Of a stretch of DNA of 64,000 nucleotides, positions 11,054 to 19,590 are shown piece by piece. Origin of the DNA: Methylobacterium amylolyticum (GTDB taxonomy: Bacteria > Pseudomonadota > Alphaproteobacteria > Rhizobiales > Beijerinckiaceae); NCBI RefSeq assembly GCF_030700245.1, contig NZ_JAUYZI010000011.1, forward strand, positions 62,001 to 126,000, read 5' to 3'. Both the position numbers and the translations under genes were made by a program. The notes under the pieces were generated by a model. The model was given only the letters and a program-made list of their open reading frames with translations. It was not told the origin of the DNA and searched no databases. Numbering within the stretch: position 1 is the first letter of the stretch; every line of letters begins with the position of its first letter.

Positions 11054-12147
11054 CCCTGCTCGGACCCGTCCTCGCGATCCTGGCCGGGATCGCGATCCTG
11101 CTGACGCCGGCCGCCGCCCAACCGTCCCGCGCGCCGGCCGCCCCGCCCCTCGTCGGCGCGCTCGACGACCCCGCGGCGTGGACCGCCTACAAGACCCGCT
11201 TCGTGACCGAGCAGGGCCGCGTCGTCGATACCGGCAACGGCGGCATCAGCCACAGCGAAGGCCAGGGCTACGGCATGCTGCTCGCCGTGGCGGCCAACGA
11301 CCGCCCGGTCTTCGAGCGGATCTGGACCTGGACGCGCGCCAACCTGATGGTCCGCGACGACCAGCTCCTCGCGTGGCGCTGGGAGCCGGACAAGCGCCCG
11401 GGCGTCGCCGACATGAACGACGCCTCCGACGGCGACCTCCTCGTCGCCTGGGCGCTGGCCGAGGCCGCCGACGCCTGGCACGACCCCTCGCACCGCGTCG
11501 CGGGCCGCCGCATCGCGGTGGAACTCGGGCGCAAGCTGATCCTGCCCAAGGCCGCCCACGGACCGGTCTTCCTGCCCGCGGTGCGGGGCTTCTCCGCCGA
11601 GGATCGCCCGGACGGGCCGGTGGTCAACCTGTCCTACTGGATCTTCCCCGCCTTCGAACGGGTGCCGCTCCTCGCGCCGGAATTCGACTGGGCGGGCCTG
11701 AGCCGCAACGGGCGCCGCCTGATCGCGCAGGCCCGCTTCGGCGCGGGCCGGCTGCCGGTGGAGTGGGTCTCGCTCGCGGAGCCCGCGCCGAGGCCGGCCG
11801 ACGGCTTCCCGGCCGAGTTCGGCTACAACGCCCTGCGCATCCCGCTCTACCTCGCGATGGCGGGCATCCGCGACGCGGACCTCTACGCGCCGTTCCTCGC
11901 CCTCTGGCGGCAGCCCGGCGCCGGCCTCACGCTGGTCGACACCGGCACCGGGCGCGAGACCGCCCGGCTGTCCGAGACCGGGTACGGCACGATCCCCGCG
12001 CTGGCAGCGTGCGCGCAGGGCGGCACCGCCTTCCCCGCCGCCCTGACCCGGGCGCGGCCCGAGAGCGACAACTACTACCCGGCGACCCTCCATCTGCTGG
12101 CGCTGGCGTCCCTGCGTTCGAGGCACCCCGCATGCGCGCCGCGCTGA
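11050..12147 (+). CDS. bcsZ: Endo-beta-1,4-glucanase BcsZ (glycoside hydrolase family 8)
   Basis: 365 residues with a cleavable signal peptide (LAILAGIAILLTPAAAQ). The GH8 catalytic acid is in SEGQGYGML (Glu about 70) and the second acidic centre in NDASDGDLLVAWAL (Asp about 127). Downstream, PAEFGYNALRIPLYLAMAG and DNYYPATLHLLALASL are conserved GH8 helices. BcsZ is a periplasmic cellulase that trims or relieves the emerging glucan and is needed for normal cellulose in many bacteria. The ATG overlaps the bcsB stop by four bases, and its 3' end overlaps the next gene by 16 bases. Confidence 0.95.
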   Translation: MTLLGPVLAILAGIAILLTPAAAQPSRAPAAPPLVGALDDPAAWTAYKTRFVTEQGRVVDTGNGGISHSEGQGYGMLLAVAANDRPVFERIWTWTRANLMVRDDQLLAWRWEPDKRPGVADMNDASDGDLLVAWALAEAADAWHDPSHRVAGRRIAVELGRKLILPKAAHGPVFLPAVRGFSAEDRPDGPVVNLSYWIFPAFERVPLLAPEFDWAGLSRNGRRLIAQARFGAGRLPVEWVSLAEPAPRPADGFPAEFGYNALRIPLYLAMAGIRDADLYAPFLALWRQPGAGLTLVDTGTGRETARLSETGYGTIPALAACAQGGTAFPAALTRARPESDNYYPATLHLLALASLRSRHPACAPR

Positions 12148-14012
12148 CCGCCTCCGTCGCGCTCGTCGCGCTCGGTACGATCGCCTGCGCCGCCGAGCCC
12201 GGCACGCGCCCCGACGAGACGGCGCTGCGCTACTACGCGAGCCAGAACCAGAGGGAGCGGGTCGAGGCGGAGGCCGCCCGCCTGCGAACGCGCTTCCCGG
12301 GCTGGACTCCGCCCGCCGACCTCTGGACCGCGCAGGCCGGCGGCGAGGACGAGGACGCGTTCTGGGACCTGCTCGCGGCCCGACGCGACGCGGACCTGCG
12401 GGCGGCGCTCGCCGCGCGGGCCGCGGCCGAGCCGGGCTGGAAGCCGTCCCCGGCGCTCGGCCAGGCGCTGGACGCGAACGCGCTGCGCGAGGCCTGCCTG
12501 CCCCTGATGAAGGCCGGGCGCTGGCCGGAGCTCGCCGACCTCGCCACCCGGCGGCGCGCCGCGTTCGAGGCGGCCGAGCCCGAGCTGGTCTGGGCCGCAG
12601 CGGAGGCGTTCGGCCGCACCGAGCGGCAGCCGGAGGCCTACGCGCTCCTGCACGCGGCCCTGTCGGGCGGGCGCTTCGGGCCGGAGGAGCGCCGGGTCAG
12701 CCTGCTGCGCGCCCTGCGTTTCCTGCCGATGGCCGACATCGACCGGCTCGCGGCCCTCGGGCCGGCGGCGGATCTCGACCCGATCCGGGTCGATCTCGCC
12801 CGCGGCCGGATCAGCGCCGTGCTGCACGACGAGGCCGGACAGTCGGTCTCGGCCGGCGACCGCGCGGCGTTCGAGGCCTACGCCGAGACGGCCCAGGATC
12901 CCGACCAGCCCGCGCTCGTCGCGTGGCTCGCCTTCAAGCAGCGCGAGCTGCCGGCCGCGCTCGCGTGGTTCAAGCGGGCGATGACCCGCGGCGGCGACGC
13001 GATGGTGGCCCACGGGCTCGCCCACACCCTGCGCCTCATGGGCTTCCGGCGCGACGCGGAGGAGGTGGCCTACGCGTGGCGCGAGCCGCTGGTGAACAAC
13101 ACGCTCCTGTTCATCGATCTCCTGGAGACCGACCTGACGAAGGAGATCCCGCCCGCGATCGAGCCCGAGCGGCTGAAGCGCTACGCCGAGGTGACCCTGG
13201 CCTCGGCCTCCGGCGAGGGCGCGCAGGCGCTGGGCTGGTACGCCTACAACGCCTGCCAGTTCGACGCGGCGCTGAGCTGGTTCCGCCGCGCGGTGGCGTG
13301 GTTTCCCAAGGAGGCGACGGTGTACGGCTACGCCTTGTCGCAGCGTCGGATGCACCAGGAGCGGGCGTTCCTCGAAACGGTGAACCGCTACGACGGGCTG
13401 TTCCCGAAGGTCGTGGACCTCCTGTTCAAGCCGGCGGAAGACCGCCCGATGCCGTGCGAGGCCGCGCCGCGCCGTCCCGCGGCGCCGGCCGCGGCGCCGT
13501 CCGGCTATCTCGACCTCGCGCCGCCGGGCGGGCAGGGGGGTTCGGGCAAGCGCGGGCGCGTGCCGCAGCCGGACGAGATCGCGTCCGGCCGCGTGGCCGC
13601 GATGCCGTCGATCCGGCGCAGCGATTTCCCCATCGCCGTCACCCCGGAGAACGACGTGCGTGCGGCGCCGACCGGCTCTCCGGTGCCCGAGCCGCGCTTC
13701 TCCGAGCGCCGACGCGGCTCGGCCCCGACCGTGGCCCGGCGCGTGCCGGGCGTGGGACCGATGCCCTACGAGCGCTACGGGTTCTCGCTGCTGCCGGCCT
13801 GGGACGGGACGGACGTCGCCCGCGCCCCGACCGCCGCCGAGGCGCCGGCACCGGCCGGGACGCTGTGGGCCGAGGAGCGCTCCGGCACCACCGCGTCCGC
13901 CCGCTCCCCCGCCGAGCCGATCACCGATCCGCGAGCGGGCGCGCCGACGACCACGGGCGCGATCACAGCGCAAGCTGTGCGTAACCAGACCGTGCGAGAG
14001 ATCAACCCGTGA
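12132..14012 (+). CDS. Cellulose-operon TPR protein without the BcsC outer-membrane barrel
   Basis: 626 residues. A short hydrophobic N-terminus (TASVALVALGTIACAAE) suggests export, possibly with lipidation, although the lipobox TIAC is not ideal. About residues 25-440 form alpha-helical tetratricopeptide-like repeats, for example QPALVAWLAFKQRELPAALA, MVAHGLAHTLRLMGFRRDAE and AQALGWYAYNACQFDAALSW. The last 180 residues are Pro/Ala/Arg-rich and look disordered. BcsC proteins join TPRs to a C-terminal beta-barrel and are usually well over 1000 residues; no barrel is seen here or in the next gene. Overlaps with bcsZ upstream (16 bases) and the BcsN-like gene downstream (GTGA) show it belongs to the operon. 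It is likely a periplasmic scaffold for cellulose export. Confidence 0.85.
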   Translation: MRAALTASVALVALGTIACAAEPGTRPDETALRYYASQNQRERVEAEAARLRTRFPGWTPPADLWTAQAGGEDEDAFWDLLAARRDADLRAALAARAAAEPGWKPSPALGQALDANALREACLPLMKAGRWPELADLATRRRAAFEAAEPELVWAAAEAFGRTERQPEAYALLHAALSGGRFGPEERRVSLLRALRFLPMADIDRLAALGPAADLDPIRVDLARGRISAVLHDEAGQSVSAGDRAAFEAYAETAQDPDQPALVAWLAFKQRELPAALAWFKRAMTRGGDAMVAHGLAHTLRLMGFRRDAEEVAYAWREPLVNNTLLFIDLLETDLTKEIPPAIEPERLKRYAEVTLASASGEGAQALGWYAYNACQFDAALSWFRRAVAWFPKEATVYGYALSQRRMHQERAFLETVNRYDGLFPKVVDLLFKPAEDRPMPCEAAPRRPAAPAAAPSGYLDLAPPGGQGGSGKRGRVPQPDEIASGRVAAMPSIRRSDFPIAVTPENDVRAAPTGSPVPEPRFSERRRGSAPTVARRVPGVGPMPYERYGFSLLPAWDGTDVARAPTAAEAPAPAGTLWAEERSGTTASARSPAEPITDPRAGAPTTTGAITAQAVRNQTVREINP

Positions 14013-15049
14013 CGCTCCCGACCCCGAACATCCTCGCTCTCGCCCTCGCGGGCCTCGCCCTGGGCGCCTGCACCGCGCGCGAATCCGCGCGGACATCCCC
14101 ACTCGCGCCGCGCTACGCCAGCCTGGACGCGGCCTTCGACGGGGGCAGGCCCGCGGCGGTGCCCCCGGCTCGGGCCGCCACGCCGGTGGCGGTCCTGCCC
14201 GACTGGATCGGACGGCCGCTGCGCCTGCGCGAGCGCGACGAGCCCGACGCCTTCGAGCAGGTCGTGACGCTGCCCCCCGCGCCGCGGGGAGCGACCCGGG
14301 AGAATCTCGTCCTGCTGCGCATGTCCCGGACCGCGTCGGCCGCCCTCGGCCCGGCCGTGGACGGGATGATGCTCGGCGGGCGGCCGACCGAGGCCGGCAT
14401 CCGGGCCGAGCTCGCCGCGGCCTTCCCCGACACGCCGATGCAGGTCGTCACCCGCTCCGCGGCGAACGCCTACGGCCCCTACGGCCTCGCCATCGGCCGC
14501 GCGCCGTCCGGTGCCCGCTGCCTCTACGCGTGGCAATGGATCGCGGACGCGCCGGTCCTCGACCCGGCGGACCGGGCCGCCGGGCCGCTGTCGCTGCGCG
14601 TGCGCCTCTGCCGCGACGACATGACCCTCGAGGCGATGGCCGCCGCCGTGAACCGGCTCACCCTGGTGCCGCGCTACGGCGGCACGCCGGTCGCCGACAC
14701 CCGACCCGCGCAGCCCGCCTCCGCGACGCGGCGGCGCGGCCACGCGCACGCGGCGGCAGCGCGGCCACGGCAGCGAACCCGCGACGCGGAGCACGACGCC
14801 GCTCCCGCCCGCACCGCGGCCGTCGAGGCACCCGCCGCGGCGCAGTCGGGGGCGGGCCGCCGCTATCTCGGCGTCGCCGAGGCTCCGCTCCTCCGACCGG
14901 AAGCCGCCCGCGACGCGTCGTACGGCGCGGCCACCGCGCGGGGCTCCGCGGCCGGCCCGGCGCCCGCGCCGCAGACGGCCACCCTGTCCGCCGACCTGCC
15001 GCCCGAGGCCCTGCGCGGCCCGCCCCCGCGGCCGCCGGGCCGACCCTGA
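14009..15049 (+). CDS. bcsN: Probable cellulose biosynthesis protein BcsN (lipoprotein)
   Basis: 346 residues from a GTG that overlaps the preceding stop. LALALAGLALGAC gives a good lipobox with Cys about residue 20, so an outer-membrane or periplasmic lipoprotein is expected. The core (about residues 70-230) contains DEPDAFEQVVTLP, NLVLLRMSR and NAYGPYGLAIGR, and has the character of the BcsN family reported next to rhizobial cellulose synthase genes. The family assignment rests on position and general resemblance. The last 110 residues are Ala/Pro/Arg-rich and low in complexity. Function in the family is not established; a role in secretion or anchoring of cellulose is inferred. Confidence 0.65.
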   Translation: MTLPTPNILALALAGLALGACTARESARTSPLAPRYASLDAAFDGGRPAAVPPARAATPVAVLPDWIGRPLRLRERDEPDAFEQVVTLPPAPRGATRENLVLLRMSRTASAALGPAVDGMMLGGRPTEAGIRAELAAAFPDTPMQVVTRSAANAYGPYGLAIGRAPSGARCLYAWQWIADAPVLDPADRAAGPLSLRVRLCRDDMTLEAMAAAVNRLTLVPRYGGTPVADTRPAQPASATRRRGHAHAAAARPRQRTRDAEHDAAPARTAAVEAPAAAQSGAGRRYLGVAEAPLLRPEAARDASYGAATARGSAAGPAPAPQTATLSADLPPEALRGPPPRPPGRP

Positions 15050-15068
15050 GGGTTCACCTGAGGATCAC

Positions 15069-16544
15069 ATGGGCGACGACATCCTCCTCGTCGAAGACGA
15101 TCCCGGCTCGCAGGAGCTGATCCGCGCCCTGTGCGCAGCGCGCGGTTACGCCGTCGACGTGGCCGGGGACGGCTTCCTCGGGCTGCGCCTGCTGAGCGAG
15201 CGCCGCCACGGGATCGCGCTGATCGACTATCATCTGCCCGAGATGGACGGGTTCGCCCTTGCGCGGCTGATGCGCGAGATCGTCGGCGCGAAGGCCCGGT
15301 TGAAGCTCGTGGGCATCACCGCCGATCGGCACGGGCTCGCGTCGCGCCGGGGCGCGGACGCGCTGTTCGACGCGATCCTCGTCAAGCCGCTGGATCCGGC
15401 CCTTCTCTACGCGACGCTCGACCGATTGACCGGCCCGGAGGGATCCGCTCCGGCCGTCGAGCCGGCCGCGGCTGGACACGCGGCCGACACGCTCTGGCGC
15501 CGCCGCGGCCTCTCGGGACGGCCCCGCGCCGTGCTCTGCCCGGATCCCGGGCCGGAGGTCGCGGCGGCCGTGGGCGAGGCGTTCGAACTGGGCAGCGCGG
15601 AGACCGCCGACCTCATCCTGATCGCCGCACCCGAGGGGTTGGACGGGTTGCGGGCGCTGCGGACCGCCGGCCCGGGACGCTTCCTCCCCGCCATCGATCT
15701 GGACGGGCGCCTGCGCGGCGTCTGCGACGGCGCGTTCCGCGTCGACGATGCCGAGGCCTGGAACCGTCTGGCCGAACTCTGCCGCACCTTCGCCGCCCGC
15801 CGCGCGTCGATCCCGGCGGCGATCCGGGAATCCGACGATCCCGCCACCCGGCTGCTGACCTTCCTCCATGTCGGCGACCGGGCCCTCTCGCTCACCGCCT
15901 GTGCCGATCCCTCCGCGATGATGGCGGAGATGGGCTTGTCGCGCGCCGCGACGATGTCGGCCGTGCTCAGGCTCGCCGAGACCGGGCTGGCCGTCTGCGG
16001 TGCCTCGCCCGACGGCGTGAGCGTGCGCCTGACCGAGGCCGGGATCCGCGCCGCGACCGGCGCAGCGCGGGCCGCGCCCGATCCGGACCCGCGCGCCGCC
16101 CTCGAACGGCAGCCCTCACCCATCCCCGACCCTGCGCCGCGAACGGGTCTGGACGCCGCGCCGGATCGATCGCCGGACGATCCGATCGTCGATCACCGGC
16201 GGGTCGATGCCCTGCGAGACCTGATCGGCGAGGCCGAACTCGCGCGCCTGCGCGACGACCTTCTGACCCGCCTCGGCCAGGCGTTTCCGAGAGAAGCGCC
16301 GAGGACCAGCATCGCGCACGAGGCGCACGCCCTGATCGCCGCGGCCGGAAACCTGGGCTTCGCGCGCCTGTCGACGGCCTGCCGCGATCTCCAGACCGCC
16401 GTCTCGCAGGGCCGGGACGAGGCGGAGGCGCTGCTCCGGGCGAGAGGCGCCGTACAGGAGGTGCTCGACGCCGTCGCGGCGGTCGGATCGCGACCGCGCG
16501 CGCCGGTGCGCGCTCGACAGCCCGGCCATCATTCGGCCGCGTGA
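15069..16544 (+). CDS. Multidomain phosphorelay protein: REC, degenerate REC, winged helix, Hpt
   Basis: 491 residues. Residues 3-120 are a good receiver: DILLVEDDPGSQ, phospho-acceptor Asp 53 in LIDYHLPEMDG, and Lys in LVKPLDPALL. Residues 150-245 look like a second receiver that has lost its acidic pocket (RAVLCPDPGPEVAAAVGEAF then ETADLILIAAPEG). Residues 255-335 suggest a MarR-like winged helix (DPATRLLTFLHV, MGLSRAATMSAVLRLAETGL, VRLTEAGIRAATGA). The C-terminus is Hpt-like with IAHEAHALIAAAGNLGF (His about 420). It begins 19 bases after bcsN, so it is probably transcribed with the cellulose genes. The Hpt helix closely resembles that of the hybrid kinase upstream, which suggests a shared relay. 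The domain order is unusual, and the middle assignments are tentative. Confidence 0.8.
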   Translation: MGDDILLVEDDPGSQELIRALCAARGYAVDVAGDGFLGLRLLSERRHGIALIDYHLPEMDGFALARLMREIVGAKARLKLVGITADRHGLASRRGADALFDAILVKPLDPALLYATLDRLTGPEGSAPAVEPAAAGHAADTLWRRRGLSGRPRAVLCPDPGPEVAAAVGEAFELGSAETADLILIAAPEGLDGLRALRTAGPGRFLPAIDLDGRLRGVCDGAFRVDDAEAWNRLAELCRTFAARRASIPAAIRESDDPATRLLTFLHVGDRALSLTACADPSAMMAEMGLSRAATMSAVLRLAETGLAVCGASPDGVSVRLTEAGIRAATGAARAAPDPDPRAALERQPSPIPDPAPRTGLDAAPDRSPDDPIVDHRRVDALRDLIGEAELARLRDDLLTRLGQAFPREAPRTSIAHEAHALIAAAGNLGFARLSTACRDLQTAVSQGRDEAEALLRARGAVQEVLDAVAAVGSRPRAPVRARQPGHHSAA

Positions 16545-16774
16545 CCGGCGGGACTCCCATCCGCGACGAGCCGGGGCGGCGGCAAGCTCCTCAAGCGCCG
16601 CACCGGCGGGCTGCCCGCGCGGAATCGCAGGCCGCCGCCTCCGATCTTTAATCCCGCTCGTCGCGTGCGCGATGTCACGTCACGCCGGGCTCACGGCTCC
16701 CATATCAAGGTCACGCAGGAGGAAATAGGCTGGAACACCCGGCCTGTACTGCGGAAAGGAGCCTGAACCAGACC

Positions 16775-17038
16775 ATGAAGACCCGTATCGCCGCCGTCGT
16801 CACCGCTCTCGTCCTTGGCGTCGCTCCGATCTCGTCCGCCATGGCCTTCACCGGTCCCGCCTGGACGGGCTACGGCCCCTACGACGTCGAGACCACCGGC
16901 TCGTTCGACGCTCCCCTGGGGCTCTACGACCGCAACCCGGTCACCTGCCCGATGAGTTCGGCCGCCGAGGGCAACGCCCGCCAGCAGAACTTCCCGGTCC
17001 AGCAGTACGGCCAGACGGCGGGCGGCAACCGCTGCTGA
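16775..17038 (+). CDS. Small secreted protein of unknown function
   Basis: 87 residues with a clear signal peptide (MKTRIAAVVTALVLGVAPIS, cleavage after SAMA). The mature part is about 62 residues, rich in Gly, Tyr, Asn and Gln, with two cysteines (VTCPMSS and the last residue). A strong ribosome-binding site (AAAGGAG, about 16755) precedes the ATG. I do not recognise a family; such short exported proteins are common in Methylobacterium. The two Cys could form a disulphide. A 32-residue membrane peptide follows after 10 bases. Confidence 0.75.
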   Translation: MKTRIAAVVTALVLGVAPISSAMAFTGPAWTGYGPYDVETTGSFDAPLGLYDRNPVTCPMSSAAEGNARQQNFPVQQYGQTAGGNRC

Positions 17039-17048
17039 GGCGAGCACC

Positions 17049-17147
17049 GTGAAGCTGAAAAGCCTCTCCTACGCGATGATCGCCGCCCTGGCGGTCGGTA
17101 TCTCGGTCGCGGTGATCGGCTCCGCCAGCGTGCTGCTGGGGCCGTAA
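17049..17147 (+). CDS. 32-residue single-span membrane peptide
   Basis: From a GTG the frame reads KLKSLSYAMIAALAVGISVA and continues to SVLLGP before a TAA. It has a basic start and one hydrophobic helix of about 22 residues. It lies 10 bases after the stop of the small secreted protein on the same strand, with a GA-rich stretch (GAGGCGAG) just upstream as a possible ribosome-binding site. The composition is that of a membrane microprotein and not of random GC-rich sequence. Function is unknown. Confidence 0.55.
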   Translation: MKLKSLSYAMIAALAVGISVAVIGSASVLLGP

Positions 17148-17192
17148 CCGCCCACGCGATCCCTCGCCGGCCGGTGCCGCCGCCACCGCCGG

Positions 17193-17214
17193 CGGCCCGG
17201 GCCTGACCGGGCCG
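17193..17214. terminator. Possible terminator hairpin after the small-protein pair
   Basis: CGGCCCGG and CCGGGCCG form an 8-bp GC stem with a 6-base loop, about 45 bases after the 32-residue gene. There is no T-run, so this is a weak call. Confidence 0.35.
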
Positions 17215-17322
17215 CTCTCCCAGCCCGTCGCGTTGCGGCCGCCGTCGACGCGACGATGCCGTTCAGGACGCGTCGGGTCCGCCGGAACCATCCATCCCCT
17301 CGAATCTCACACAGGAGCGCCC

Positions 17323-17835
17323 GTGTCCGTATCCAGCCGCCAGGAAGCCCGCCTCCTCAGCGCCGACGAAGCCGAACTCGTCGCCCGGTCGCACCATCCG
17401 ACCCTGCGTGACGCCGACGACAAGGGCTTGGCCGATCTGGTGGCGCGCCTTCGCGAGCGGCGGGACCGCGCCCGCGACGTGTCGCGTCGCCAGCGGCGCG
17501 AGATCCGCGGCAAGGCCGCCCCGTCCGGCGCGCGGGCAGCCGCCGACGACACGGGCACGCGGCGGAAGGCGGCGGTGCTCGCGGCGGCCGTGAAACGGGT
17601 CAGCAAGGAGAGCGAGCGTCGCAGGGTCGCGCGGGTCCGGGGCAGCTTGGTCGGCCATGCGCGCCGGGCGCTCGCCCTGAAGCAGGGGGCCGGAGACCCG
17701 GCCGCCGGCCGGCCGGCCTCGCGCACGGCGCACGAGGGCATGCGCCCGATCCCGAACGAGACCCTGGCGCCGTCCGGAGCGACGGACAGCGAGGGCCAGG
17801 AAATCGCGATGCGTCGCGGCGGCGGCCCGCGCTAG
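17323..17835 (+). CDS. Basic, coiled-coil-like hypothetical protein
   Basis: 170 residues. The GTG at 17323 follows ACAGGAGCG, a good ribosome-binding site, and the sequence upstream in frame lacks coding character. The protein is very rich in Arg, Ala, Glu and Asp, with a long helical section (LADLVARLRERRDRARDVSR, RRKAAVLAAAVKRVSKESER) and a low-complexity tail. There is no membrane segment or recognised domain. The pattern resembles small DNA- or RNA-associated basic proteins, but no function is assigned. Confidence 0.65.
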   Translation: MSVSSRQEARLLSADEAELVARSHHPTLRDADDKGLADLVARLRERRDRARDVSRRQRREIRGKAAPSGARAAADDTGTRRKAAVLAAAVKRVSKESERRRVARVRGSLVGHARRALALKQGAGDPAAGRPASRTAHEGMRPIPNETLAPSGATDSEGQEIAMRRGGGPR

Positions 17836-18052
17836 GCCGCCGGTGCCCCCGCCGGTCGCGCGCGGCGGGTCGCTCTGGGCGAGCACGTTGGGAAGAAAGT
17901 CGATCGGGCTTGGCCGTCCGGTCGTCGGCGCGACGTCGGACCTCACGAACGGCGGGTGCGGCGAGGACGTGTCCCGTGTGGCGAGGATGCGTTCCGATAG
18001 CCGCGGATCCCATCAGTGATACGGCTATACCAGAAATAACGACGTCGGTTCG

Positions 18053-18077
18053 GGAACCCGATTGCGCGCAACCCGTT
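18053..18077 (+). promoter_or_regulatory. Putative EcfG (general stress response) promoter
   Basis: GGAAC at 18053-18057 and CGTT at 18074-18077 are separated by exactly 16 bases. This matches the alphaproteobacterial EcfG consensus GGAAC-N16/17-CGTT controlled by PhyR-NepR. It lies about 53 bases before the GTG of the PAS-LuxR gene on the same strand. The match is exact in both boxes; transcription from it is inferred. Confidence 0.6.
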
Positions 18078-18129
18078 CCTCGCCCGCTGCCGCACCGGCA
18101 GCCGAGATCGGCGAGGAGACGGGCGGACC

Positions 18130-19590
18130 GTGACGGCGGGTGTCGACAGGCATGAGCTGAGGCAGATCATCGCCGGCCTGAGCGAGGGCGTGATCCTGGT
18201 CGAGCCCGACCAGACGATCACCTACGCCAACGCGGCCGCTCTGGCGATGCACGGGGCCGCCAGTCTGGACGAGATCGGGTCCACGGTCGATGCGTACCGC
18301 GCGCGCTTCGCCCTGCGCTATCGCAACAATCACGCCCTCGAGAGCTATCCGATCGAGCGGGTCGCCGCCGGGGAGACCGTCAACGACGTCGTCGTCGAGG
18401 TGCGGCGGACGGACGATCCCGACAGCACGTTCGTCCACTCGCTGCGCAGCCTCGTCGCCACCGACCGGGACGGGCGCCCGAGCTGCCTCGCCCTGGTGCT
18501 CAGGGACGTCTCCGCTCGGTTCGAGGCCGAGGAGCGCTTCGAGAAGACCTTCAACGCCAACCCGGCGCCCGCCGTCATCACGCGGCTCGCCGACCTGCGC
18601 CACGTCAAGGTCAATGCCGGCTTCCTGGAGATGACCGGCCACACCCGCGAGGCCGTGATCGGCCGCAGCGTCTACGAGGTCGACGTGCTGGCGGGCGCCC
18701 GCGACCGCGATCTCGCGGTCTCCCGCCTGCACGGGGGCGGCACCATCCCGCAGATGGAGGCCTGCCTCGACCTGCCGGACGGGGGCAGCCGCTTCGTCAT
18801 CGTCGCGGGCCAGCCGATCGAGATGGGCGATGAGCCCTGCATGCTGTTCACCTTCGCCGACCTCGAACTGCGCAAGAAGGCGGAGGCCGCCCTGCGCCAG
18901 AGCGAGGAGCGCTTCGCCCGGGCGTTCCGGATGACACCGGTGCCGACCGTGCTGGCGCGGGCGGAGAATCTCCAGGTCACGGGCATCAACGCGGCCTTCA
19001 CCCGGGTCTTCGGCCTGGGCGAGGACGGGATCGTCGGGCGCACGCTCGCCGAGGCGGGCCTGTGGGTGACCGAAGCCCAGCGCGCGTCCTTCGAGGCGGC
19101 GCTGGGCCGGCACGGCTGCGTGCCCGGCGTCGAGGTCTGCCTGCGGCACGAGAGCGGGGCGAACCTCGACTGCCTCGTCTCGGCCGAGCGCGTGAGCCTC
19201 GACGAGGCGGGGCTCGTGCTGCTGGTGCTTCAGGACATCACCGCGCGCAAGCACACCGAGCGGGAGCTGTTCGACGCCATCGAGACGGTGATGGCCGACA
19301 CCTCCTGGTTCAGCCGCGGCTTGATCGAGAAGCTCGCCGGTCTGCGCCGGCCGGGCCGCGAGGGGGCGAACGGCTCGGTGCCCGACCTGACGGTGCGCGA
19401 GCGCCAGATCCTCAACCTGATCTGCTCGGGCCTGGAGGACGACGCCATCGCACGCAAGCTCGGCCTGTCGCGCAACACGGTGCGCAACCACGGGGCCGCG
19501 CTCTACCGCAAGCTCGGGCTGCACAAGCGCGCGGAGGTGATCCTCTGGGGACGCGAGAACGGCTTTCCGGCGCGGGCTGCCGGTAGTTGA
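18130..19590 (+). CDS. PAS-PAS-PAS-LuxR transcriptional regulator
   Basis: 486 residues from a GTG preceded by GGGCGGACC. Three PAS-like segments are visible: EGVILVEPDQTITYANAAAL (about 18-37), then NANPAPAVITRLADLRHVKV followed by FLEMTGHTREAVIG (about 145-180), and MTPVPTVLARAENLQ with FTRVFGLGEDGIVGR (about 270-305). The C-terminal LuxR helix-turn-helix reads LTVRERQILNLICSGLEDDA, then NTVRNHGAALYRKLGLHKR. No kinase or receiver domain is present, so a ligand, redox or light signal sensed by PAS is probably passed directly to DNA binding. The EcfG-type promoter upstream and the CsbD-like genes downstream suggest a stress-response role. Confidence 0.9.
   Translation: MTAGVDRHELRQIIAGLSEGVILVEPDQTITYANAAALAMHGAASLDEIGSTVDAYRARFALRYRNNHALESYPIERVAAGETVNDVVVEVRRTDDPDSTFVHSLRSLVATDRDGRPSCLALVLRDVSARFEAEERFEKTFNANPAPAVITRLADLRHVKVNAGFLEMTGHTREAVIGRSVYEVDVLAGARDRDLAVSRLHGGGTIPQMEACLDLPDGGSRFVIVAGQPIEMGDEPCMLFTFADLELRKKAEAALRQSEERFARAFRMTPVPTVLARAENLQVTGINAAFTRVFGLGEDGIVGRTLAEAGLWVTEAQRASFEAALGRHGCVPGVEVCLRHESGANLDCLVSAERVSLDEAGLVLLVLQDITARKHTERELFDAIETVMADTSWFSRGLIEKLAGLRRPGREGANGSVPDLTVRERQILNLICSGLEDDAIARKLGLSRNTVRNHGAALYRKLGLHKRAEVILWGRENGFPARAAGS

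Noticed and set aside
17910-18155. An 81-codon plus-strand frame before the PAS-LuxR gene
   Set aside because: It overlaps the promoter-like region and the start of the regulator, and has no protein character.
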